64,000 bases of DNA, taken from NCBI RefSeq assembly GCF_003614975.1, contig NZ_QZWI01000019.1, positions 33,330-97,329 of the forward strand, written 5' to 3'. Numbering within the stretch: the first letter of the stretch is position 1; each line of letters starts with the position of its first letter. The notes under the pieces are model-generated. The model ran no database searches and was not told where the DNA came from. It worked only from the letters and a program-made list of their open reading frames with translations. This stretch comes from Rahnella bruchi (lineage in GTDB: Bacteria; Pseudomonadota; Gammaproteobacteria; Enterobacterales; Enterobacteriaceae). Position numbers and translations under genes: made by a program. Below are positions 17,456-28,592 of this stretch, piece by piece.

Positions 17456-19597
17456 ATGAGCACAGTAGTCGTGACATTGGTGTTGTTGTGTATCGCAATC
17501 ATTGCCACAGCGTCTTATTTTTGGCTTGTATTGCGCCGCCGCCAACGCGACGAATCTGTCGTGCGTTTTTCCGCACCGAGCCAGCGCAAGCTTTCACAAA
17601 AAGAACGCGATGCCGTAGAACGTTATCTGCGTCAGCATGAAGGCCTCGGGCAGACGCCGATCACCCACCGTAATAATCTGATTATCCTGCAAGATAAACT
17701 GACGCTGACCACTAAAAGCGAAAACGTTTACAGCCTGAAACGCGCGATCACCCGCTATGGCGTGGCGAGCGAAGATCCAAACAAATGGCGCTACTTCCTT
17801 GATGCGACCGAAATTCATCTGCCGCCTTTCTGGGAGCAGTACATTGCGCAGGAAAACGAAGTTGAGCTGATCAAAACCCAGACCCTGCCGCTGGTGATAT
17901 CCCTCAACGGCCATACTCTGGCCGATCATGTCTATGAAGGGCCGGTGCCGGTTTCGGCAGTGATACCTTCTCAGCCGCAAAACGCATCCATCCGGCATGA
18001 AGAAAGTGAACATATTGAACTGGTCAAAGTGCGCAGCGAAACCCGCGAGGAACGCGCCCTGACCCGTTCGAACGGCGTCAAAGAAGCATTGGCCGTTTCC
18101 GGTATTCTCCTGTTGTTGTTCATTACGTTGCAAAGTCCGGTGATATTTCTCCCGTGGATCCTGATGATTGCCGCAGCGCTGGCGGGCTGGGTTATCTGGC
18201 GGGTGGTGTCTGAGCGTTTTGGTAAAAACCGTAAAGAAATTCATTGCCTGCGGGGTTTGCCTAAACGCTGGGGATTGTTTGGCGAATCCAAGCAAGGTGA
18301 TATCAGCAATATTTCCCTTGGCGCTATCGACCTGATTTATCCGTCACACTGGCAACCCTATATTGGCCGTGATCTGGGTCAGCCGACTGATGTCGAAGTG
18401 TATATGAACAGCCAGGTTGTCCGTCAGGGCGGCATTTTGTCATTGCATGATGAGGTCAAAAAATTCCCGCTTCAGCTTTGGGGCAAAAATCTGGTGCTGG
18501 CCACCAGCGCGTTCCTTCTGCTGCTGGCATTACTGGTTTATGTTCCTCTGGGCCTGCCGCTGAAGCTCAGCATCGCCTGGCTTCAGGGCGCGCAAAGTAC
18601 CCAGGTTAACAGCGTTCAGGATCTGGAAAAGACCACGCTTCGCGTCGGTGATACTCTGAAAGTTCAGGGGACAGGCATGTGTTATGTGCCGCCGTCAGCC
18701 ACCCGTACAACCTCCGGTTATATGCCTTTCGATTGTTCAGCAATCTACTGGAATAACGCCACGCCGCTGCCTGTTCCCCAGTCAGAAATCATTGAAGCGG
18801 CTACGGCGTTGCAAACTACTGTTAATAATCAGATGCATCCCGGTGAAAGCCCGGAGCAAAACATCAACCCGCAACTGGCTACCGCGATTGAGAAATCCGG
18901 CATGATCCTGCTGGATGACTTTGCAGATATCGTCCTGAAAACAGAAGCGTTGTGCGGGAACAGCAATGATTGCGTTCGACTGAAAAACGCGCTGGTGAAT
19001 CTCGGGAATTCAAGTAACTGGAACTCGCTGGTCAAGCGAGCAAAAGCAGGTTCATTACAGGGCATCAACGTGCTGCTGCGCCCGGTAAGTGCGCAGTCGC
19101 TGAGTGAACTGGTGAATAACGCCACCTCGTCGTTCTTCATGCAGGAAACACGTCGTGCGGCTGACAGCCTAAACAGCCCCCCACCGGGAGGTTTCTTAAT
19201 CAGCAACGATGAAGGCCGCGATTTAATTGAGATGCCGGTGCCACCGGTCGGGTTGTACGCCAATCCGCCGCAGGATCAGTGGAAGCAGCTGCAACATTTA
19301 TCCACCCTGCTGCTTCACACCCCGTTCAGTGCGCAGGGTGTGATCACCAGCATCAGCGTTGATGCCAACGGAACCCGCCATATTTCATTGCACAGCGAAC
19401 CCGACATCTCCACGCTGTGGCGTTATCTGGGCACCAGCTTACTGCTGTTCCTGTTATTCGGCATTTTGCTGGTGAACAGCGTGTTGTTTATCCGCCGCTT
19501 CGTAAAAGATAAGCGTCGTATTGATGATATCCAGCAACACTACAATTCGTGTTTTCATCCAACGCTCACGCCTGTGATGCCTCACATTCCTGGCTGA
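17456..19597 (+). CDS. igaA: IgaA/YrfF inner-membrane repressor of the Rcs system
   Basis: IgaA is an essential inner-membrane protein in Salmonella and E. coli that holds the Rcs phosphorelay off by contacting RcsD. The 713-residue protein has an N-terminal membrane helix (about 3-24), a cytoplasmic domain, two membrane helices around 206-245, a second cytoplasmic part, a helix near 345-370, a large periplasmic domain with Cys residues, and a last helix near 660-682. This alternation fits the known IgaA topology. GGGG lies 9 bases before the ATG. Confidence 0.96.
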   Translation: MSTVVVTLVLLCIAIIATASYFWLVLRRRQRDESVVRFSAPSQRKLSQKERDAVERYLRQHEGLGQTPITHRNNLIILQDKLTLTTKSENVYSLKRAITRYGVASEDPNKWRYFLDATEIHLPPFWEQYIAQENEVELIKTQTLPLVISLNGHTLADHVYEGPVPVSAVIPSQPQNASIRHEESEHIELVKVRSETREERALTRSNGVKEALAVSGILLLLFITLQSPVIFLPWILMIAAALAGWVIWRVVSERFGKNRKEIHCLRGLPKRWGLFGESKQGDISNISLGAIDLIYPSHWQPYIGRDLGQPTDVEVYMNSQVVRQGGILSLHDEVKKFPLQLWGKNLVLATSAFLLLLALLVYVPLGLPLKLSIAWLQGAQSTQVNSVQDLEKTTLRVGDTLKVQGTGMCYVPPSATRTTSGYMPFDCSAIYWNNATPLPVPQSEIIEAATALQTTVNNQMHPGESPEQNINPQLATAIEKSGMILLDDFADIVLKTEALCGNSNDCVRLKNALVNLGNSSNWNSLVKRAKAGSLQGINVLLRPVSAQSLSELVNNATSSFFMQETRRAADSLNSPPPGGFLISNDEGRDLIEMPVPPVGLYANPPQDQWKQLQHLSTLLLHTPFSAQGVITSISVDANGTRHISLHSEPDISTLWRYLGTSLLLFLLFGILLVNSVLFIRRFVKDKRRIDDIQQHYNSCFHPTLTPVMPHIPG

Positions 19598-19601
19598 AAA
19601 C

Positions 19602-19628
19602 CACTGGGTGGCTCTGCGCCACCCAGTG
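19602..19628 (+). other. Strong hairpin between igaA and yrfG
   Basis: Arms CACTGGGTGGC (19602-19612) and GCCACCCAGTG (19618-19628) are perfect 11-bp complements with a 5-base loop. No T run follows, so it is more likely an RNA-stabilising or processing element, or a factor-dependent terminator, than an intrinsic terminator. Confidence 0.6.
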
Positions 19629-19718
19629 AGATTATGCTACCCTGATGCCCTTCCCTGCTTTTACTTTTTCTCTCCTGCGGCGCCCGCACCACCTCAGCCG
19701 CCAGGACATGGAGTTTTC

Positions 19719-20405
19719 ATGCCCCCTGATTTTAACTGGAATTGCATTGATACCGTATTGCTGGACATGGATGGCACATTGCTGGATCTGGCGTTCGACA
19801 GCCAGTTCTGGTTGCAGGATGTGCCCTTAGCACTCAGCCAGCAACGGTCTATTCCGCTTGAAAATGCCCGTCAGGTCATTCATGAGGAATATCTGGCTGT
19901 GCAACACACCATGAACTGGTATTGCTTTGATTACTGGAGCGAGCGGTTGGATATGGATATCTATCAGATGACCACTAACATCGGCAAAAATGCGCGACTG
20001 CGTGACGATACGCTCCCATTTCTGACGCATCTTCGTGCAAGCGGACGTCAGACTATTTTGCTGACTAATGCGCATCCGCATAGCCTGTCCGTTAAAATTG
20101 AGCATACCGGTTTAGACCAGCACCTTGATTTATTACTTTCCACCCACACATTTGGTTATCCGAAAGAAGATCAGCGCTTGTGGTCGGCAGTACAAAAGCA
20201 AACGGGCTTTGATCCTGAACGGACGTTATTTGTCGATGACGGTGAACCCATCCTGAATGCGGCAAAAACCTTCGGTATCCGCTATTGTCTGGGTATAGAA
20301 AATCCGGATTCGACCATGGCAGATAAGTCATTTCAGAGCCATCCCTCAATTAATGACTTCCGTAGCCTGTTGCCTTCGATTCACCCCGTAACAGGCCCGG
20401 CTTAA
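19719..20405 (+). CDS. yrfG: GMP/IMP nucleotidase YrfG (HAD family)
   Basis: This 228-residue HAD-superfamily phosphatase is related to E. coli YrfG, which dephosphorylates GMP and IMP. Motif I is DMDGTLLDL, motif II the LLTNAHPHS segment, motif III the lysine in GYPKEDQR, and motif IV FVDDGEPIL. The ATG at 19719 has GGAG upstream and gives a start like the E. coli protein; the open frame extends upstream 37 codons into intergenic DNA that includes the 19602-19628 hairpin. It is followed 27 bases later by hslR. Confidence 0.95.
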   Translation: MPPDFNWNCIDTVLLDMDGTLLDLAFDSQFWLQDVPLALSQQRSIPLENARQVIHEEYLAVQHTMNWYCFDYWSERLDMDIYQMTTNIGKNARLRDDTLPFLTHLRASGRQTILLTNAHPHSLSVKIEHTGLDQHLDLLLSTHTFGYPKEDQRLWSAVQKQTGFDPERTLFVDDGEPILNAAKTFGIRYCLGIENPDSTMADKSFQSHPSINDFRSLLPSIHPVTGPA

Positions 20406-20432
20406 TCATTCCGGCAGGTTCAGGGGAGAAAA

Positions 20433-20837
20433 ATGAAAGGTAAAAAGGACGACGACGATAATGCAGTACGTCTCGATAAATGGCTCTGGGCGGCTCGTTT
20501 TTATAAGACCCGCGCGCTGGCACGCGAGATGATTGATGGCGGCAAAGTGCATTACAACGGTCAGCGGGGGAAACCCAGCAAGCTGATGGAACTGAATGCC
20601 GAAATCACGCTGCGTCAGGGAAATGACACGAAAACGATCACCGTTCTGGGGCTAAGCACTCAGCGCCGCAGCGCGGAAGACGCACAGAAAATGTATCAGG
20701 AAACCGACGCAAGCATTGCCAGCCGGGAGAAAATCTCCGAGGCGCGCAAAATGAATGCAATGCCGCATCCGGACAGACGTCCGGACAAAAAGGAACGGCG
20801 GACCCTGATCAAATTTAAATATGGCGATTCTGAATAA
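20433..20837 (+). CDS. hslR: Ribosome-associated heat shock protein Hsp15
   Basis: Hsp15 is an S4-domain RNA-binding protein that rescues 50S subunits carrying a blocked nascent chain and tRNA. The 134-residue protein has the S4 motif in [19 protein letters not shown] and a basic C-terminal tail rich in Lys and Arg. AGGGGAGA precedes the ATG. It is followed 22 bases later by hslO, the usual heat-shock pair. Confidence 0.97.
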   Translation: MKGKKDDDDNAVRLDKWLWAARFYKTRALAREMIDGGKVHYNGQRGKPSKLMELNAEITLRQGNDTKTITVLGLSTQRRSAEDAQKMYQETDASIASREKISEARKMNAMPHPDRRPDKKERRTLIKFKYGDSE

Positions 20838-20859
20838 ATCGCCACAAAGAGAGAAAATT

Positions 20860-21744
20860 ATGTCTAATCACGACCAACTGCATCGCTACCTGTTCAATCA
20901 TCACGCCGTTCGCGGTGAACTGGTCTCGCTCAAAGAAACCTTCCAGCAGATTGTTGCCGGTCATGACTATCCAGCAGAAGTGCGTAATCTGCTGGGCGAA
21001 ATGCTGGTAGCGACCAGCCTGCTGACTGCGACCCTGAAATTCGACGGCGATATCACCGTACAGCTGCAGGGCGATGGCCCGCTGAAACTGGCCGTGATTA
21101 ACGGGAATAACAAGCAGGAACTGCGCGGTATCGCACGTCTGCAAGGCGATATCACCGAAGGCAGTTCGCTGAAAGAGATGATTGGCAACGGCTATATGGT
21201 GATCACCATTTCTCCGACCGTCGGCGAGCGTTATCAGGGCGTGGTTGGTCTGGAAGGTGAAAACCTGGCGGAATGCCTGGAAAACTACTTCATGCAATCC
21301 GAACAGCTGCCAACCCGCATTTTCATCCGTACCGGTGAAGTGGAAGGACAGCCAGCGGCAGGCGGTATGTTGTTGCAGGTTCTGCCCGCTGAAGATACCG
21401 ATCCGGAAGAATTCAGCCATCTGGCGCAGCTGACCACCACCATCAAGGCCGAAGAGCTGCTGAATCTGCCAGCTAACGAAGTGCTTTATCGTCTGTATCA
21501 TCAGGAAGAAGTCACCCTGTACGAACCGCAGGCAGTCTGTTTCCGCTGTACCTGTTCACGGGAACGCTGTGCGGGCGCGCTGCTGACGCTGCCGGATGAA
21601 GATATTCTCGAGATGTTGGAAGCTGACGGAAAAATCGAAATGCACTGCGATTATTGTGGTGCAGACTATGAATTTGACGCGATGGACATGGCGACGCTGA
21701 AAGCTGGCGGAGATGTTCACTCCGGAGATGATCACGTTCACTGA
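20860..21744 (+). CDS. hslO: Redox-regulated chaperone Hsp33
   Basis: Hsp33 is activated by oxidation, when its zinc is released and disulfides form. The 294-residue protein has the N-terminal chaperone domain and a C-terminal zinc centre with Cys in [10 protein letters not shown] and the pair in HCDYCGADY. The ATG at 20860 has AGAGAGAAAATT upstream; an in-frame ATG at 20821 lies inside hslR and is unlikely. In E. coli yhgE lies before hslR and pckA follows hslO, as here. Confidence 0.97.
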   Translation: MSNHDQLHRYLFNHHAVRGELVSLKETFQQIVAGHDYPAEVRNLLGEMLVATSLLTATLKFDGDITVQLQGDGPLKLAVINGNNKQELRGIARLQGDITEGSSLKEMIGNGYMVITISPTVGERYQGVVGLEGENLAECLENYFMQSEQLPTRIFIRTGEVEGQPAAGGMLLQVLPAEDTDPEEFSHLAQLTTTIKAEELLNLPANEVLYRLYHQEEVTLYEPQAVCFRCTCSRERCAGALLTLPDEDILEMLEADGKIEMHCDYCGADYEFDAMDMATLKAGGDVHSGDDHVH

Positions 21745-21764
21745 TCGCTAACAGGCTAATATTG

Positions 21765-21795
21765 AGGGATTTTTCATCGAAAAGTCCCTTTTTTG
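21765..21795 (+). terminator. Intrinsic terminator after hslO
   Basis: Arms AGGGATTTTTC (21765-21775) and GAAAAGTCCCT (21779-21789) pair with one G-U wobble around a 3-base loop, followed by a six-T run. Ends the hslRO transcript. Confidence 0.8.
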
Positions 21796-21883
21796 TTTCT
21801 TTTGCATAACCTTTTCACATACCTTTCGAGTTTTTCATCACAATTCTGGAAAAACATTTACATCTCCCGTTATTCTTTGAGAC

Positions 21884-21906
21884 TTGTCGCGGTTAAAACG
21901 CGACAA
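21884..21906. repeat. Perfect inverted repeat in the pckA 5' region
   Basis: Arms TTGTCGCG (21884-21891) and CGCGACAA (21899-21906) are separated by a 7-base A/T-rich loop. It lies 65 bases upstream of the pckA ATG and could be a 5' UTR stem or an operator. No assigned regulator. Confidence 0.5.
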
Positions 21907-21970
21907 ATACCTACAATAACAACTGATTTATCCCTACAGAGGGATTCAAAGTTCAGTGAGGAGCAGGGAA

Positions 21971-23593
21971 ATGCCTACGACTATCGGGATCACCGCCGAA
22001 AAACTCGCCCTTTATGGGATCCATCAGAATAGCGAAATCGTCTATAACCCTGATTACGAAACTCTTTTCAACGAAGAGACGGCGCCGGGTCTCGAAGGCT
22101 TTGAGCGCGGGCAGGTAACAGAACTGGGTGCAGTCAACGTTGATACCGGTATTTTCACGGGTCGTTCGCCGAAAGATAAATACATCGTCCGCGATGACAC
22201 CACCCGCGATACGCTGTGGTGGTCTGATCAGGGCAAAGGTAAAAATGATAACAAGCCGATGTCACAGGAAACCTGGACGTCACTGAAGGCTCTGGTCAGC
22301 AAGCAGTTGTCCGGCAAACGCCTGTTTATCATTGATGCTTTCTGCGGCGCAAATGCCGACTCCCGTCTGAAAGTCCGCTTTATTACCGAAGTTGCCTGGC
22401 AGGCGCATTTCGTCAAAAACATGTTTATCCGCCCGACTGAAAGTGAGCTGGAAAACTTCGAACCCGACTTCATTGTGATGAATGGGGCGAAATGTACTAA
22501 TCCTGACTGGCAGAAACAGGGGCTGAACTCAGAAAACTTCATCGCTTTTAACCTGACCGAACGTATCCAGCTGATTGGCGGCTCGTGGTATGGCGGCGAA
22601 ATGAAGAAAGGCATGTTCGCCGTCATGAATTATCTGCTGCCATTGCAGGGTATTGCATCCATGCACTGTTCGGCTAACGTCGGCGAAAAAGGCGATGTCG
22701 CGGTATTCTTCGGGCTTTCCGGCACAGGTAAAACCACGTTGTCGACTGATCCAAAACGCAAACTCATCGGCGACGATGAGCACGGCTGGGACGACGATGG
22801 CGTCTTCAATTTTGAAGGCGGCTGCTACGCCAAAACCATCAAACTCAGCAAAGATGCTGAACCGGAAATCTTCAAAGCGATCAAACGCGACGCATTGCTG
22901 GAAAACGTAATGGTCAGCGCAGACGGCAAAATCGATTTTGATGATGGCAGCAAAACCGAGAATACCCGCGTTTCTTACCCGATTTACCATATTGAAAATA
23001 TCGTGAAGCCGGTTTCCAAAGCCGGGCACGCCAGCAAAGTGATTTTCCTGACCGCAGATGCTTTTGGTGTCCTGCCGCCGGTTTCGCGCCTGACGGCTTC
23101 GCAGACGCAATATCATTTCCTTTCCGGTTTTACAGCCAAACTGGCGGGCACTGAGCGTGGCGTTAATGAACCGACCCCGACATTCTCCGCCTGTTTCGGT
23201 GCCGCATTCCTGATGTTGCACCCGACGCAATACGCAGAAGTTCTGGTGAAACGTATGGAAGACGCGGGCGCGCAGGCTTATCTGGTGAATACCGGCTGGA
23301 ATGGCACCGGCAAACGCATCTCGCTCAAGAACACTCGTGCGATTATCAACGCCATTTTAGATGGCACTATTGATGATGCCGAAACGTTCACTCTGCCGAT
23401 GTTTAACCTGGCCGTTCCGATTGCGTTACCGGGCGTCGACGCTCATATTCTGGATCCGCGCAATACTTACGCCAGCCGCGAACAGTGGCAGGAAAAAGCA
23501 GAGCATCTGGCGCAGCTGTTTATTGATAACTTCGATAAATATACCGATACCCCGGCGGGCGCCGCATTGGTCAGCGCCGGACCGAAGCGGTAA
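21971..23593 (+). CDS. pckA: Phosphoenolpyruvate carboxykinase (ATP)
   Basis: PckA converts oxaloacetate and ATP to PEP and CO2, the first committed step of gluconeogenesis. The 540-residue length equals the E. coli enzyme. The oxaloacetate-binding FTGRSPKDK region, the metal-binding MHCSANVG region, the kinase-1a P-loop [11 protein letters not shown] and the kinase-2 GDDEHGW motif are all present. The ATG at 21971 follows AGCAGGGAA; a GTG 15 bases earlier is in frame but includes that site. It faces away from hslO. Confidence 0.98.
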   Translation: MPTTIGITAEKLALYGIHQNSEIVYNPDYETLFNEETAPGLEGFERGQVTELGAVNVDTGIFTGRSPKDKYIVRDDTTRDTLWWSDQGKGKNDNKPMSQETWTSLKALVSKQLSGKRLFIIDAFCGANADSRLKVRFITEVAWQAHFVKNMFIRPTESELENFEPDFIVMNGAKCTNPDWQKQGLNSENFIAFNLTERIQLIGGSWYGGEMKKGMFAVMNYLLPLQGIASMHCSANVGEKGDVAVFFGLSGTGKTTLSTDPKRKLIGDDEHGWDDDGVFNFEGGCYAKTIKLSKDAEPEIFKAIKRDALLENVMVSADGKIDFDDGSKTENTRVSYPIYHIENIVKPVSKAGHASKVIFLTADAFGVLPPVSRLTASQTQYHFLSGFTAKLAGTERGVNEPTPTFSACFGAAFLMLHPTQYAEVLVKRMEDAGAQAYLVNTGWNGTGKRISLKNTRAIINAILDGTIDDAETFTLPMFNLAVPIALPGVDAHILDPRNTYASREQWQEKAEHLAQLFIDNFDKYTDTPAGAALVSAGPKR

Positions 23594-23612
23594 GCGGCAA
23601 TAATCCCTCATC

Positions 23613-23637
23613 AGGCGCGGGCTTCCGCGCCTTTTTT
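23613..23637 (+). terminator. Intrinsic terminator after pckA
   Basis: Arms GGCGCGG (23614-23620) and CCGCGCC (23625-23631) with loop GCTT, followed by six T residues. It separates pckA from the following antitoxin-like gene. Confidence 0.9.
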
Positions 23638-23695
23638 ATTGCAACCGATCCGGCAGCATTTCAGAATGAGTGCATTGCTGTCAGAGGAACCTCAT

Positions 23696-23908
23696 ATGGC
23701 GACCATTACCGTTCGTAATCTCGATGACGATGTGAAAGAACTGCTGCGTATCGCGGCGGCCAGAAAAGGCCATTCTATGGAAGAAGAAGCGCGTTTAATC
23801 CTGAAACAGGCGTTAGTCCCTACGCAGCCTGACTTTGGTCTGGGCAGCCAGCTCCGCCAACGTTTCTCCACCGTGATTGCAGAGCCACTGGAACTGCCAC
23901 CCGAATGA
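23696..23908 (+). CDS. FitA/VapB-like ribbon-helix-helix antitoxin
   Basis: This 70-residue Arc/RHH-type DNA-binding protein resembles FitA and StbC antitoxins. The N-terminal strand MATITVRNLDDDVKELLRI and helix with GHSMEEEARLIL are the typical RHH signature of this family. The C-terminal tail (about residues 43-70) would wrap the toxin partner. AGAGGA precedes the ATG at 23696. Its TGA overlaps the toxin ATG by four bases (ATGA), the usual arrangement of type II pairs. It lies between pckA and envZ, which are adjacent in E. coli. Confidence 0.88.
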   Translation: MATITVRNLDDDVKELLRIAAARKGHSMEEEARLILKQALVPTQPDFGLGSQLRQRFSTVIAEPLELPPE

Positions 23909-24384
23909 TTATTCTCAACACTGCCGTCATTCTTGAGATGATCAATCCCAGACCACAAAAGAACGTTCTGCAATGGCTGGACGCACAGGACACCACACAG
24001 CTGTACCTGACCAGCCTGAGCGTGGCGGCCCTTTTCACCTGGGTTGAAACATTGCCGGTTCATCAGCCAAAAACCGCGCTTTCAGAAGCGTTGCTGGAGA
24101 TGCTGAATCAGGATTTTGCCGGTCGCTTATTATCGTTTGATGCGGCAAGCGCACTGTATTACCCGCAGGTGGCGGCTGCATCAAAAGCGGTCAATATTGA
24201 GATGCCGGAGCGTGATATTCAGCTGGCGGCTATCTGCCTGAATCATCAGGCGACTTTGGCGACGGATCATGCCGACGTGTTTTCTCACACAAGCGTCGAA
24301 CTGGTTAATCCGTGGGATGCGGGGGATACACCGAGATGGCGGGAAGAAGCGGCAGAATATTATGTGATGAGCAGGAAGAGCTGA
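23905..24384 (+). CDS. FitB/VapC-like PIN-domain protein, catalytically degenerate
   Basis: This 159-residue protein aligns along its whole length with FitB-type PIN ribonuclease toxins: a MIILN start, the SFDAASALYYPQVAA segment, LAAICLNHQATLATD and the VELVNPWD ending. Two acidic residues that bind the catalytic metal in FitB are replaced: residue 5 is Asn instead of Asp, and residue 42 is Ala instead of Glu in the SVAALF segment. Asp104 is retained. The protein should therefore keep the PIN fold and antitoxin binding but have little or no nuclease activity. The family placement is from memory of FitB, and the loss of activity is inference. Confidence 0.82.
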   Translation: MIILNTAVILEMINPRPQKNVLQWLDAQDTTQLYLTSLSVAALFTWVETLPVHQPKTALSEALLEMLNQDFAGRLLSFDAASALYYPQVAAASKAVNIEMPERDIQLAAICLNHQATLATDHADVFSHTSVELVNPWDAGDTPRWREEAAEYYVMSRKS

Positions 24385-24450
24385 ACTGTGGATTGCCATC
24401 CGAACAGGCCTTAGGTCAAGACCGTGAGCTGCCGCCCACTCAGGCCTTAA

Positions 24451-24469
24451 GGGTGGCTTATCGCCACCC
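24451..24469 (-). terminator. Hairpin after envZ
   Basis: Arms GGGTGGC and GCCACCC pair perfectly around a 5-base loop, 8 bases beyond the envZ stop. Only a weak T-rich context follows on the minus strand. It may end both the toxin-like gene and envZ, which converge. Confidence 0.5.
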
Positions 24470-24476
24470 CCCTTAA

Positions 24477-26554
<2,078 letters not shown>

Positions 26555-26628
26555 TTAAATCTCCCAAAGGCGTGAATGCCTGAAGCTTGTATTGTTAGAA
26601 ATGTCAGCTAAAACAGACAGCGTTTAAT

Positions 26629-26657
26629 GGTATATATTCTAGACGAAATTGTAACAA
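26629..26657 (-). promoter_or_regulatory. Candidate ompR-envZ promoter
   Basis: On the minus strand TTGTTA (26652-26657) and TATACC (26629-26634) are separated by 17 bases, four of six matches each. The predicted start would leave a leader of about 68 bases before ompR. Confidence 0.45.
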
Positions 26658-27206
26658 TGATTATGGATTTCCTAATTTATCAACAATATCAGAGGAATCT
26701 TCTGCCACCTAAGATTGGTTTGTTACGGTTTGTCGTCATGAGGCTCCGGGCATCCACTACGTTCAACCTTCACCGCTGTTCATAAATCGCCCAGCCTTGC
26801 CTTTGTAGACAGTTAAGCGATATTTTATGAAACTAAATTTTCCCTAAAACAGCTCAATATATAACCCTCGGCCTGTACCTTAGTATTTTAAGAAACGGGT
26901 GTGTTCATACGTTTTCTATTAAATCGTTTAATTAACAAATACACTCAATTAATATTTTTGCATTTTAAATTTCCGAAAAATATAATGATCAATATCATGA
27001 ATTAAATGCCAACAACGAATCATGGAAACAAATATATAATTTCTGTTTTCATATAAAAAACCCTCACAATAAAATCCCACCCTGTTCAATCGATAAAACA
27101 GTTGATAGACTCCGCTTTACACAGACGCTTCATTAATATTGCCTACCTGGCTTCAGGTGCATCTGTGATCCAACCTTTCAATTTTTTATTTCAGAATGGA
27201 TGCAAA
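26658..27206. other. AT-rich intergenic region upstream of the fimbrial cluster
   Basis: About 550 bases without a supported gene, visibly richer in A and T than the flanking backbone. A perfect TATAAT occurs at 27035-27040, about 165 bases before the pilin ATG, but with no good -35. I looked for long inverted repeats that would mark an invertible fim switch and for a recombinase gene, and found neither. Confidence 0.6.
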
Positions 27207-27755
27207 ATGAAAAAGACAAATAAGCTCATGACTGGCGTTTTACTCCTGGCGTTAGCGGGAAGTAGTTATGCAATCGATGGGAGAATAAACTTCACTGGCG
27301 CTATTATTAAAACGGCCTGTGTCATTAATAATGGCAGCGATGTTGATGTTCAGTTAGGGACTTATTCCGCTGCTCAATTTCAGCAAATCGGTGACACTTC
27401 TCCTGAAATCCCCTTTACCCTGCCGCTGACAAATTGCCCTGTAGCACAAAAAGACACTGATCCGGTGCCGCACTTTGTCATCTGGATGGAGGCTGAAGCT
27501 GTGGATGCGACTCACCCGAATCTGGTCAAACTAGGGAACGCCTTTGGTGATCCGATGGCAGACGGTGTAGGTATTCAGATTATGGATGCGGCGACAAAAC
27601 AAGTCATGCTTCTCAACACGCTGCCAACATTGAGTTATGACATCAAAACAGCCACGATGAATGTCAATCTTCTTGCGAATTACCAGTCATTCAAAAATCC
27701 AACCGATATTACCGCTGGACCGGCAGATGCCAGTGTCACCCTGGATTATCGTTAA
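27207..27755 (+). CDS. Major fimbrial subunit (type 1 pilin family)
   Basis: This 182-residue chaperone-usher pilin has a signal peptide at residues 1-22 ending SYA, then the typical Ig-like fold: a donor-strand-ready start with GRINFTGAIIKTACVI, a disulfide pair (Cys in TACVI and in TNCPV), and a final strand ASVTLDYR with the penultimate Tyr that chaperones recognise. The ATG at 27207 is chosen for its signal peptide; the open frame extends upstream without one. It is the first gene of a four-gene cluster with chaperone, usher and adhesin. Confidence 0.9.
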   Translation: MKKTNKLMTGVLLLALAGSSYAIDGRINFTGAIIKTACVINNGSDVDVQLGTYSAAQFQQIGDTSPEIPFTLPLTNCPVAQKDTDPVPHFVIWMEAEAVDATHPNLVKLGNAFGDPMADGVGIQIMDAATKQVMLLNTLPTLSYDIKTATMNVNLLANYQSFKNPTDITAGPADASVTLDYR

Positions 27756-27768
27756 AAACAGTACTCCC

Positions 27769-27792
27769 GGCAGATTCTTTACAGAATCTGCC
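27769..27792 (+). terminator. Stem-loop after the pilin gene
   Basis: Arms GGCAGATTCT (27769-27778) and AGAATCTGCC (27783-27792) are perfect 10-bp complements with loop TTAC. Only AATAAATTTA follows, so readthrough is likely. Such a stem can raise pilin mRNA over the downstream chaperone and usher. Confidence 0.6.
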
Positions 27793-27849
27793 AATAAATT
27801 TATCAGCCTTACCTTTTATTCATATCACTTATCCGAGAGTAATAAAGGC

Positions 27850-28536
27850 ATGTGTGAACCGATACGCTTTATTATTAAAATCTCTATAATATTTTTTACT
27901 TTCATTCAGGTAAGCTATGGTGGAGGAATTCTTGTCGGCCAGACCCGTGTCATTTATGATGCTGATAAAAAAGAAGCCTCATTGCCACTAAGTAATAAGT
28001 CTGAAAAAAACCCTTTCCTTATACAGTCATGGATCGAGAACGGTGATACTAAAACGCGCGGGCCCTTTATTGCAACGCCACCACTGTTTCGCCTCAATGC
28101 AAATGAAGACAGTAACTTACGCATTTCATATACAGGAGGTGAATTACCTAAAAATAAAGAATCTGTATTTTATATTAATGTAAGGGCAATTCCATCAACA
28201 CCTAAAAACAGTCTCAATGAACTCAGACTCATTATAAATACCCGGATAAAACTCTTCTACAGACCGTCTGGTCTGGAAGGAAAACCGTATGACGCTTACA
28301 AATTGCTGCAATTTTCCCGCACGTCAGATGAGCTGACTATTAAAAATCCCACGCAGTTTTATGTGGTTTTCAGCTATCTCAAGGTCGGAACCACCCTGTT
28401 TAAAGATGTGGAAATGGTCGCTCCGGGCGGACAACTCACCGTCAAACTGCCGGAAAGTAATCATAGCAATACCATTGAGTGGAGCTCGATTAATGATTAT
28501 GGGGGCGACTCCCGGCCAGAAAAACGAACGCTTTAG
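27850..28536 (+). CDS. Periplasmic fimbrial chaperone
   Basis: This 228-residue PapD/FimC-family chaperone begins with a short hydrophobic signal peptide (about 1-24). The mature protein shows the family signs: GGILVGQTRVIYD at the start, a PPLFRLNANEDSNLRI region, the FYINVRAIPS segment and IKLFYRPSGLEG before the second domain. It would hold pilins in the periplasm by donating a strand. The ATG at 27850 lies close to AAAGG; the frame continues upstream into the pilin gene, which is unlikely. Codon use is AT-rich compared with the backbone. Confidence 0.9.
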   Translation: MCEPIRFIIKISIIFFTFIQVSYGGGILVGQTRVIYDADKKEASLPLSNKSEKNPFLIQSWIENGDTKTRGPFIATPPLFRLNANEDSNLRISYTGGELPKNKESVFYINVRAIPSTPKNSLNELRLIINTRIKLFYRPSGLEGKPYDAYKLLQFSRTSDELTIKNPTQFYVVFSYLKVGTTLFKDVEMVAPGGQLTVKLPESNHSNTIEWSSINDYGGDSRPEKRTL

Positions 28537-28592
28537 CAGTCACCAAAAAACAATCAGTCAGATAAGCCTTTTGAAGTTCAGGGACGATAACA

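Noticed and set aside
26658..27206. Possible invertible fim switch
   Set aside because: No pair of matching inverted repeats at the ends and no recombinase gene nearby.
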